From assembly GCF_900005765.1 (NCBI RefSeq), contig NC_041688.1:460341-524340 (forward strand): DNA of 64,000 nucleotides, given 5' to 3'. Made by a program: the position numbers and the translations under genes. Under the pieces are notes generated by a model. It had not been told where the DNA came from, ran no database searches, and saw only the letters and a program-made list of their open reading frames with translations. Below, piece by piece: positions 27,093 through 37,391 of the stretch (positions are counted from its first letter, which is position 1; every line of letters begins with the position of its first letter). The DNA is from Plasmodium relictum (Eukaryota; Apicomplexa; Aconoidasida; Haemosporida; Plasmodiidae).

Positions 27093-30000
27093 TTATATAT
27101 TATAATTGACTTTATTTAATATTTTTTTAATGAAATCAGTTGTATTTAAACCGCTAAACATAAATGTATGGTTACTAATTGAAATAGAAATAACGATAAA
27201 TCCAAGAGCTCTCAATAATCTTTTCTTAAATAAAGTATTTGGCTTATAAACAATTGATTCACCTTTTTGAAAAAAGTGACTAGGTCCATCAATTTCTATA
27301 ACTATCTATAAAAAGAAAAAATAAAATAAAAAAATAGTCTCTTTTGAATATTTATTTTTGTAAAATGCTTTATACAATATGTTGAATTCATGTAATTATA
27401 TATATATATTTAAAAAAAAATAAATAAGATAAAAATAAGAAATACTTTTGAATGAGGTATATAAATATCAACAAGGATTGAATCAAATATAAAATATTCA
27501 TTATAATGAAAAATATTTAGTTGTCTTAATTCATCAGATATTTTTTTATGGGCAGATGAAGATATTTGATTTTTTTCTTCTTTTCTTTGATTTCTTGCTA
27601 ATTGTTTTTTCCATATATTCAAAGTAGTAACTGAAACATTGAAATATTTTTCAAAAATAAGTTGTATTTTTTTCTTTATATCAATACTTCTGAAGTGATC
27701 ATTCTTTATATTTTGATAGCTTTTCAATGCTTTATTTATATTTTTTTCATTATATAATATATATAAGCAAAAAGAAAAGGATGCTTGATATAACTGAGAT
27801 TGGTGTAATTGTGATATATACTTCTGAAATTTATTAGAACTCTTTTTTTTATGATTCCTTATAAATCTTTTGTTGCATTCAGATAAACCATTCTCAAAAA
27901 CATTTCTTGAAAAAACATTTAACATGGACAAACTCCATAATATATTAGCTATTGATTGTGTTTCACAATTTGTCCATTTAATAATTTTTTCTTTCAGTTG
28001 AGACTGAAATAATTCCAGTAACTTGAAGACTATATTATTATTATTTGTTTGGCTATATATATTATCTTCATCATTTAATTTATTAAAAATTCTTAAATAA
28101 TTGGAATTGTTAATATTGCTTAAATTTTTATTTATACTGCTATTATTACATATAATATTATTATTTGAAGTTTTATCATTGTCACTGTATTTGATATTAA
28201 TATATTTAATATCATTATTAGTAGATTTATCATTGTTATATGATATATTTAGTTCCTCATTCATATTGATGTTATTGTTCATATCATTATTAATAAAATT
28301 AAATTGAGTTTCTTTTTTTTTTGTATCATTTCTTAAATTTTCATTTGGAATAATATTGTTTTTCATAATTCTATTACTACCATCATCATCATTTAATTCT
28401 ATTTTATTTTTATTATTATTAAAAATATCTAAATCAATATTTAAACCAATTTTACTTTTTTGATTTTCATCTACTTTATATTTCTCATCATTAAAATGAG
28501 AAATTGCTGGAAAAATATATTCATTGTTAATAATATGAACATACGGTTTACAATCGAAGTCAAAATTGATTTTTTCAGTAGATATGTTTTCATCTTTCTC
28601 ATAAACATAACTTGTATGTAAAGATTCTAAATTGTTTTTATCTACAAATAAATAATACAAAGAATCATTTTCCTTTTTATAGTATAAAATATTTTTATTA
28701 TTCTCATTGATAGTATTTAAACTATTAATATTTGCGTTATTTACTGCATTATTATTTAAGTTATTTCTTTTCATATATATATAGTACTTTAAATTTTTAT
28801 GATCTGAATATATATCCTTATATAAACCTAAGCCAATATTAGCACATGACCAAAATATATTTGACCAACTTCTCATAGTCATTTTATCTTTTTCATTGTT
28901 AATTTTTTTTAAGGAATACTTTAAGAAATTTTCAAATAATAAAAAGAAAACGTATTTTTTATCATCTATACTATCATCTTCTATTAAATTGTTCTCTGTT
29001 GGATTATTATAAGTATTATAAACATCATTAAAAAAAAAGAATTTATCATAGTTGAATATATTTTCATTTTCTTCCTTTTTCGTTTTGTCTATTGTTAAAT
29101 AATCTTCATCAATGTTATATAAATCGAAATGCCTTTTTTTAATAGTATTCAAAATATTTTGATTTATTGAATCAGAAGCAAAAATAGACAAACTGTACAA
29201 GACGGTTGATATATCTTTTAATAATAATTTATCAAAAATTTTTAATGCATAATTATATAGCATAATTAATATGTCAAAGTTACAATATTTTGAAATTCCA
29301 AATGACCATATTATATTACTAAATTCTTGTGCTTTAAATTTATTTTCATTAATATATTTTTTTATACAATTATATAATAATAAAAATTCTTCTTTTGTTT
29401 TAATAAGTTCATTTTTTGTTGCACTAAATGACCATATGATAATTGATATTTCTTGTGCTTTAAAACTATTTATGTTTTCATAAAATTGTTTTTTTATATT
29501 TGTCCATACATATATATCTTTATTTGATAAAATAGCAGAAGCCCAAGCAATATTAGCTACATGTTTCGTAATAACTATAGAATTGTCTGCCAAATTCTTT
29601 TTTAATAATTCATATATATAACTGTATATTTTTATATTAGATAAACTTGCATGATTATTGTACATAAAATCTTTATATTTTTTTAATTCAATGTCCTTTT
29701 TATTTATCATAATGTTGCTATCATTAGATTCTAAAGGTAAATTACTTTTTTCACAATTATTTTCTTCATCATTTTTTTCATTATTTTTATCTTTATTTTC
29801 ATTTTTATCATCAAATTTAATTTCATTTACATGTTGTTTCATGGATTTAGAATTATATTTCTCTGCATTCTCATCTACTTGATCATTTTTATAAGTGGAA
29901 TTAAAAGCAACATTTGATTTTTCTTCTTCACTTGCATTAGAATAATTTTCAAACAAGCTAAAAGTCACGGGATCAAAATAATTATCTGTTTCAATTGCTT

Positions 30001-30871
30001 GATTTAAATTTTTTTTTAAATAAAAGTTTTTATTTTTTATATGTTTTGCTATTCGGTGATATGCTGTTACAATGTTAACTTGATTAAAAATGTTTTTTTT
30101 TTTTTGTTTGTTTTCATTTTCATCATACTTAATCAAGACATTTAGTAATTCTTCAACAGATAATGAATTTACTAATTCCTTATTTATTTTTATATTTAAA
30201 TGGTTAGTATCTTTAGAAGTGTTGTTTATAGATAAGTAATATGCTGATTGATATTTATGTGATTCATCATTGGTTAATTCGTTATCTATATTATATTTTT
30301 CTAAATCAAAATTATTAATTTCGTTTGTATTATTCCAAGAAGTAAATTTGTAATGTCTTTTTTTGTTCTTTTTAACATCTTTATTTAATTTTAATTCATT
30401 ATTTAAAGGGCCATTTGAATTTTTTGCTTCACAATCTAAAGTGACTTCATTATTTAAATTATCCAGATTATTATCTAGATTATCTACTATATCATTTTCT
30501 ACTGTATTTATACGCTCATAAGATATTATTTTATTTTGCTTTTTCTTATTATTGAACTTTAAGAAAATAACATTTTTTATTTTTTTAACATTTCTATGAT
30601 TCGCTAAATTAAACCAACTCTGCAAAAAATTGTCCTTTTTCTCATAAAAAATTGTATTCTTTTTTCTATTTCTTTCATTAAAATTTTTGGTATAAAATTT
30701 TTTGCTTTTATTACATAAAAAAAAGGTTTTATCTCTTATAATTAAATCGAAATCATAATTTTTACTTAAACACTTGATATTTTTTAAATAATATACCTTT
30801 ACTAATAAAAAGAAAATTAGTAACAATTTTAAATTAAAATATTTATTTTTTAATTTCATATATACTAACAT
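27093..30871 (-). CDS. RAP-domain protein with helical (HPR-like) repeats, two exons, 1212 aa
   Basis: Exon 1 is 30871-27446 and exon 2 is 27305-27093, separated by a 140-nt intron; total 3639 nt. The N-terminus (MLVYMKLKNKYFNLKLLLIFFLLVKVYYLK) is a hydrophobic, basic leader suited to entry into the secretory route or an organelle. Helical repeats of the heptatricopeptide/FASTK kind are visible, with the recurring core (A/S)xIxWSx(S/A): VANIAWASAI, ISIIIWSFSA, FSNIIWSFGI, WSNIFWSCAN and IANILWSLSM. Asn/Asp-rich inserts separate them. The C-terminal RAP domain is encoded across the intron: YFIFDSILVDIYIP in exon 1, then IVIEIDGPSHF...LGFIVISISI in exon 2. RAP proteins act in mitochondrial or plastid rRNA and mRNA metabolism. 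Here that function is inferred from family and domain layout. The next gene upstream, on the same strand, is NOSIP. Confidence 0.9.
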
Positions 30872-31508
30872 ATCCTTTTATAGCAAAAAATTATGCAATT
30901 CATTTTTCTAAAATTTTGACAATAAAATGAAGAGAAATACGACAAACGAAAAAAAAAAAAATAAGAAAATTAAAAAAGTGGTACTTTGTTCATTTTAAAT
31001 GAGATAAAATTCAAAAAGAACAATAAAGATTAAAAAAATAAAAAAAAACTTATTTAAAGATATTTATCCAGCATTCTATATAATTCTTAAAAATATATAT
31101 GTTAAAATATATTTTAATATAAATGTAATAATTTTATAAAAATATGTTTATCAATAAAAAAAAAAAAAAAAATGGATATAATTTTAAAAGTACATTAATT
31201 ATTATATGAATTTAGTAACATTTTATTGGAATTTATACATTTTTGTATTTTTTTAATAATTTAAATTTAGTAATATTTTATTGATATTTATACTTTTTTG
31301 CATTTTTTTAATAATTTAAAAGTTTTAAAATATACATGAATACTTAGGAATCGCTTATTATTCAAAAAATTTAAACTTTAATACAAATTTTGTTTATGAA
31401 AAAAATGAAAATTTTTATAAAATTTTTTATTAACAAAAAAAAAAAAAAAATAAAATAAAAATAACATAAATATACTTAATTTTTTTTTCTTTATAAGTTT
31501 TTCCTTCT
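30872..31508. other. Spacer between NOSIP 3' end and RAP gene start
   Basis: 637 bases that must carry the NOSIP 3' UTR and the RAP gene promoter. It includes a 55-nt imperfect tandem duplication at 31210-31319. Confidence 0.6.
31210..31319. repeat. 55-nt tandem duplication, two copies
   Basis: Copy 1 at 31210-31264 and copy 2 at 31265-31319. Both start ATTTAGTAA and end TTTTTTTAATAATTTAA, with about six differences between them. This is unusual in being a complex unit rather than a simple repeat. Confidence 0.85.
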
Positions 31509-32798
31509 TCAAAGTAGTGGTTCTCTATATAACGTTTTTTCAACGTTACTATGAGAACAAAAAGCTTGGAAAAAAAAAAAAAAATAAAATAAAATAAAAG
31601 TGATATATAAAGATTAGAACATAATTTTTATTTTCATATGTCACAATATGGAATTATTTTAATTTTGTAACATTTATATTTAAAAAGGAGTATATTCAAT
31701 AGATACAAAAATTCTAAAAGTAAAAAATACTCAAAAACTTGCATACCCGTTCCTCCTGGTTGTAAATCAATAAAATCTCCTTCTCCTACAGATATTTCCC
31801 AAGAATTTTTTTTGTTGTAAATGTAACTTTCAAAAAATGACTAAAAATAAAGAATTGTAAAAATGATAATAAATCTTATTTTTTGTAAACTCTAAAGTTT
31901 ATTTCATTAATTCATTATTTTATTTTAATTTTCTTCTTTTTTTTTTATATTTCTGAAATGTATATTCCTTTAATCTTTTTTATTTTATTACTTTTTCACT
32001 TACTTTTAAAATAATCTGTCCAGTTTTTTTTATCAGAACTGCCTTATGATAATCAATATTTTTTTTAGAAAATGAGCAAACCCAACTATGATAAAATAAA
32101 ATATTAATATATTTAGATACATTGTAACTGTATATTTACATTTATTTTTTTTTTTTTTACTGTATAATTTATAAAAATAATATTCCTACTTCTCTTTTGT
32201 TGAATCCTTTTTATTTAACACTTCTGGATTTATAGTTATTAAATCACTGATTTTTATAGGATTTTTACTAATTGGGCAAATTAAGTTTTTTGAAGGAGGT
32301 TTTAATTTTTTTTGAATAGCATCTTTTTTTACTTTTGAATTATTAGACAGCCAGAAATTGTTTGATATATCCAAAAGGTTTTCCTTTTTTTCTTTCTACA
32401 ATAAAATACTTTTATTTTATATATCTAATTTTGTTAAAATATTATTAACTTAAATTTCTTTTTTTTTTTTTAATATTTACCTTATCTTTTTCATTATCAT
32501 TTATACTTTCTAGGTCTTCTATAAATTTTCTTTTCTCTTTCTCTTTTTCATAATTAGCTTCATCCTTTTTTTTTTTTTTTAATTCTTTAATATAATCGTT
32601 ATATTCTTTTTTTTTTTGAGTATATACTTTTTTTTGAGTTAATAAATTACTAATTATACACATTTTACAAAATATATGACCATATGGTGTACTTACTGGA
32701 TATTCAGCATTTCTTAAACATATCCAGCATTGCTCAAATTTTCTCATTGAATCTTTTCCTAACCGTTCTTTTAAAGTTCCTACATCTTTTTTAGTTTA

Positions 32799-32854
<56 letters not shown>

Positions 32855-33000
32855 AATAATTCTTAATTCTAAAAACATAATATTTTGAATAATATATTTT
32901 CATATATTTTCTATGAATTAATTTTTATACCTTTAACATTTTTTCTCTCATGATATGTAAAAATAGGATTTGCTGTATTATTTTTACTATGCCTTGGCAT
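31509..33000 (-). CDS. NOSIP: NOSIP-family U-box/RING protein, six exons, 270 aa
   Basis: Exons on the - strand: 33000-32931, 32785-32481, 32395-32190, 32085-32004, 31840-31747 and 31564-31509; total 813 nt, in phase throughout. The start MPRHSKNNTANPIFTYHERK closely follows the NOSIP family start (MTRHGKNCTAGAVYTYHEKK in human, from memory). A first zinc-finger-like half follows, with CWICLRNAEYPVSTPYGHIF and then CKMC. A Lys/Glu coiled segment comes next, then the second half: LICPISKNPIKISDLITINP, WVCSFSKKNID and GDFIDLQPGGTAF. The family's C-terminal GGTGF motif is matched only if the last 56-nt exon is joined through the acceptor at 31565-31566, which has a long pyrimidine tract. NOSIP homologues are nuclear ubiquitin ligases also found with spliceosomes. 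Nitric oxide synthase binding is unlikely to be relevant in Plasmodium. Confidence 0.88.
32802..32850. repeat. (TA)n microsatellite inside NOSIP intron 1
   Basis: About 49 alternating A/T bases occupy a third of the 145-nt first intron (32786-32930). Confidence 0.9.
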
Positions 33001-33966
33001 GTTAATTTAAAAACTTATAAAGAATGATACCATTTAATACACGTTAAATTTTTCTTTAAAAAGTAAATAAAATGTTAAAAATTAAAATTAAAATTTTTTA
33101 ATTTATGTAATTTATCATTTATATAATTAAAAAACAATTTTTAAAAAATATATATCTCATAAATAAAAAAAAATAAAAATAAATTTTTTTTTTTTCATAA
33201 TATATAAGTATTTTTTATACTAGTAACCATATTCATTTTCAAAGTTGACTAACAATTTTATTAAAAATATATTTTATATTTATGAACATTTGTTATTCAT
33301 TAAATAATCAAAGGGAAAAAAAAAAAAAATAAAAAAAAAATATAATAATTAAAAATAGTTAAATATATAACTTTTTTTCAAAAACAAATATCTCTTCGTT
33401 ATATTTTTATTGTATATTTTTTTTTTTCAAAAATATTTATATATTAATTCCGTCTAATAATTATTAACTACATATTATTTTTTAAATGTCTTATAAGAAC
33501 TATTCGTTAAATTATACATTTTTTTTTAAGTAATTACGCATCTTCATTATAAATAATATATATGGAAAATTAATTTATTATTTTAAATATAATTTTAATC
33601 ATATGAAAATAGAAAAATAAAAATATTTTTAATTTATAATATTCCATTTCTAAGTGATGCTTTTTATTTTAACGCAATTTATCTATATATTTAAAAAGAA
33701 AATAGAACTCACCTAGATAATACTAATCTGTTCTAAAATTTTTAAATATACTCTTTTTTTAAAAAAAAAATTTGTTTAGTCTTTTTCACCTTTTTTTTTT
33801 TTTTTGTCGTAATTCATATAATAAAAATTTTCTATTAAATTTCCTTTCTTTTTTTTTTTTTTTGCTTTTTAAAGGAATTTAAATGTTTTTAAAAATAATA
33901 TATATAAACTTATTGATTTAACTTTACTAATAGAATTTCAATGATAATTTCTCTCTAAGTATTAAA
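33001..33966. other. Divergent promoter region, NOSIP and B-box gene
   Basis: 966 bases between two 5' ends, with only poly-A/T tracts. No gene seen. Confidence 0.6.
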
Positions 33967-35894
33967 ATGGCTTGCAACCCTGTAGGAACAGATATTAATA
34001 TTTTAGACAATAATTTAACTCAAATTTTTCGAGATTCAGAAGAATGGCTAATTTTAGAATATTTTTTGCAAATGAATACAAGAACATCAAGAGTAAAATT
34101 AGTGCAAGCATGGCATGTATCTCCAGCTCATATAATAAACAAATTTGAAAAAAGAAATTCAGAAAAATTAGTCCTAAAATGCTTTATTGATACTTTAGCA
34201 TTAGATAAAGATAATACAATTCAAGATATATGTAGAAGAGGTTTTTCTATTTCAAAAAAAGGATTAAAATTATCTGTTGGAAATTTTAAGTTAGATTCAC
34301 TAATAAATCATACTATAAATTTATTTTGATTTCTTTTTTTTTTTCTTTATATATTTTAGTTTATAAAATATTTAAATACTTTATATTCATTTAATCATAA
34401 AATATTTTTAGAATATAAATAGCAAATATTATATATATATATGTATTTTTTTAATAAATTTGGGAATATAAAGAATCTACACTATATTTATTAATGTATT
34501 AAAAACTGATTTAATCTATTAAATTACAAAACAATTTATATTTTTATGTAATTTTTTTTTTATGCAGCATACCTGGGTTTCCCTTAACATCATTAAACAA
34601 AAAAAATATTGCTAATGATTCTAAGGAACTAATATACGAACCAGATGTAACATATTTAGGAAAAAAAGAAAAAAAAAAAATAATAGAGCACAGTGAAACA
34701 GTTTTATTATCAGGTGAAAGGAGTTTATTTGAATTTTTTTTATGCGATGTAGGTATAGGTTTATCATTAGCTGTAAACGAGAATGAAATTGGAGCATATA
34801 ATAGAGATACATTGCCTATTGAATATGACAGTATATTTATAAAAAAAAAAAAAGACAGAGCATTAGATGATTCATTAACAATTCATTACAAAAATAAAAA
34901 TAACGAAAATGAAGATAATCATAATGAAATTAATTTAGTATTAGGTGGTGATATAATGGCAACTTATGGTGTTTTACCTTATTATACATTTCATCATGAA
35001 TATATAATTTATGACAATTCACAGTTGTTACCTCGTTACTTAATTCAATTTGAATGCGACCCAAGTGCAGAAGAACATTTTGCTGTTCCCTTGTGTGATT
35101 ACTGTCAGGATGCTCCTTCTGTATTTTATTGTGAATCAGATGAAGTAAGATTATGTGAAAAGTGCGATAATATTATTCATTCACAAAATAAGCTAGTTAT
35201 GAAGCATATAAGAAAAACATTGAATGAAGCTCAAAAAATTCCGGGAATATGTAAAACACATTTGCATAATGATATTAATATGTTCTGTACAGTTTGCCAT
35301 GTTCCTATATGTAATTTATGCACATCTAGCCACTCACACACAGATTTACTAAGCGAAAACTTATTTAGCTTAAATAATAATTCTGATACCATTATTTCAT
35401 TAAATATGGCATATAAGGCTATTATACAATATAGTAGTCAACCATCGAAACTTATTAAAGAAAGAAAGAGAAACTTAAACGATTTGCTAAATAAAATTGA
35501 GAAATTATATGAACAAGTTAAATTAAATATTCACGATGCAGAAAAAAATGTGTATACTATACTTGAAGATTTAGTGAAGCAATTACATATTATAACAGAA
35601 AAAAAAATGAGTTCAGTTTTAAGTGAAGAATATGAATTAAAACGGCAGTTTAATGAAATAATATGGAATGAATCATTTTTACATTATTTACAAACTATTT
35701 TGCCTCCGGCAGATTTTATGAATGCCTGGTTAAATCATTGTAAGTACCGTGAAGAAATTGAAAAAAATTCACTAATTGTAGAAAAAATTTACTCATTAAT
35801 ATTCCCTGATATGAGAATAAAGGGAAATATAAATATTGTTACTGAAGGATCAATTGAACATGAAAATTTATTTCACTCAACTAAAAACATATAG
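33967..35894 (+). CDS. Tandem B-box zinc-finger protein with N-terminal PARP-like domain, two exons, 549 aa
   Basis: Exons 33967-34289 and 34568-35894; intron GT..AG. Residues ~40-265 read like a PARP-type ADP-ribosyltransferase. VKLVQAWHVSPAHIINKF holds the position of the PARP LxHGS/T motif (His50). DICRRGF corresponds to the ILxxGF turn, FFLCDVGIGLSLA to the central strand, and EYDSI to the YDSV motif. EYIIYDNSQLLPRYLIQFE matches the terminal PARP signature E-Y-I/V-V-Y-x-x-x-Q-x-x-P-x-Y-L (Glu252 at the catalytic Glu place). The usual GKGIYFA segment with the second Tyr is not recognisable. Two B-boxes follow: residues 284-321 (CDYC...YC...LCEKCDNIIH) and 336-365 (CKTH...CTVC...CNLC...HSH), then a coiled coil at about 400-470. 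B-box plus coiled coil suggests a scaffold or TRIM-like partner-binding role. Enzymatic activity is unproven and could be lost. Confidence 0.85.
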
Positions 35895-37391
35895 AATAAT
35901 ATAATAGGAGAAATTTAATATTTTTAAAGTGAGTTTCACTAATAAATACAATGTAAATTATAAATTATGTTTACGCATATAAAGCATTCATAGTTTTTTT
36001 TTTTTTTTTTTTGTTTTAAACTTTTATTTTCTTCAAAAAAAAATACTTAATAAATATGTAATTATCTATATATATTTTTTTTTTGTTGTCAATACTTATA
36101 TGACATATATGATTATTACTTAAAGGAAACATTATGCAGGCTTAGGTACTACAAATTTCATTGATATATTTTTTTTTTTTTTTATAAAAGTTAATAATAA
36201 GTATTTATTTTATAGGTATTTTTCTAATTTAATAAATATATCTCTTTTTAAAAAAAAAAAAAATTCAAAAAAGATAAACAAATAATAAAAGAAATAATTA
36301 AAATATGATAAAAATTATCTTTTTTTTTTTTCTATATTTATAGGTTTAAAAAATATCATATTCATGCTATAAATGAAAATGTACATAAATTATATGTAAC
36401 TTTTTTTTACATTGTAAAATAATAAAGCACCCTGTTTTTTTTTACAATTTATTTTTCAGTTTCCTTTATTTATACTATAAAGAGAAATAAAAAAATTAAT
36501 TTATAATAAATATATTATTTTTTATTACAACTTTTTTCTTTTTTTTTATTTTAATGATCTTACAAGAAAAAATTTCGATAATTTTTAAAGGAAACTCATT
36601 GGAAAAATACATTTTATATCTTTTATTAAGTTTTCATTTGCTTATAATCTTTAAAATAACTCATTTTTATGTATACTCATAAAAAAAAATTTATTATATT
36701 TTTTTTTTTTTTGGAAATTTTTTTATTAAGTATGGAAAAAAAGAAAGTTCATGGAAATTAAGTATTTTTTTTTTTTTTTGGTATAATATTAAATTTAAAT
36801 TTTATATAAATTTAATAAAAATACATATATTATTTTTTTCTAATATATTATATATTTTCAAAAAATATTTTAGGGGATGATCAAAATATGTAAAAAAAAA
36901 AAAAAAATAAATAAAAAAATAATTAAAATGTATATTTTGTACTTTTTTTTATTTAATAATAATTTTTTTTTTTTCTTTAAGAATAGAAATTATGAGCTTA
37001 AGAACAATAATTAAAGTGTACACATTCATAGTCCATTAATTTCCCTATTTTCTCTAGAAAACTAGACCTTTTAAAAATATATATATTAGGAAATATGTTA
37101 TACTAAGAAGGAAAAAAAAAACTTTTTTTAATTTCAAAAAAATTTAGAAATGTGCAAAAAAAAAAAAAAAAAAAAAAAAAACATTAAAAATTAAATTTAA
37201 AAAAAAAAAAAAAAGAAAAACATGCGATGTGTACGTAAAAAAAAAAAATAATAATAAATTTCTTAAAAAAAAAAAAGCCATGGTTAGAAAAAAAAAAAAG
37301 AAAAATTCTTGTTTTCTTAATTTTAGAATGTTAAGAAATAAAGATCGTTCAAGCAAATGAAATTTAATAATTTTTTTTTTTTAATTTTTGA
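35895..37391. other. Intergenic spacer upstream of the AP2-like gene
   Basis: 1.5 kb. The last 250 bases (37120-37320) hold a cluster of at least four long A tracts, the longest at 37156-37181, separated by short mixed sequence. This fits a nucleosome-poor promoter or 5' UTR. No gene seen. Confidence 0.6.
37156..37181. repeat. Poly-A tract, 26 bases, first of a cluster
   Basis: Followed by further A tracts near 37199-37214, 37238-37249, 37264-37275 and 37288-37299, all on the sense strand just upstream of the AP2-like gene. Confidence 0.8.

Noticed and set aside
31509-31556. Alternative NOSIP final exon using the acceptor near 31551 (TCATAG)
   Set aside because: It gives a Val instead of the family's small residue after GGT, and a long lysine-rich run-on. 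The acceptor at 31565-31566 has a better pyrimidine tract and restores the family C-terminus.
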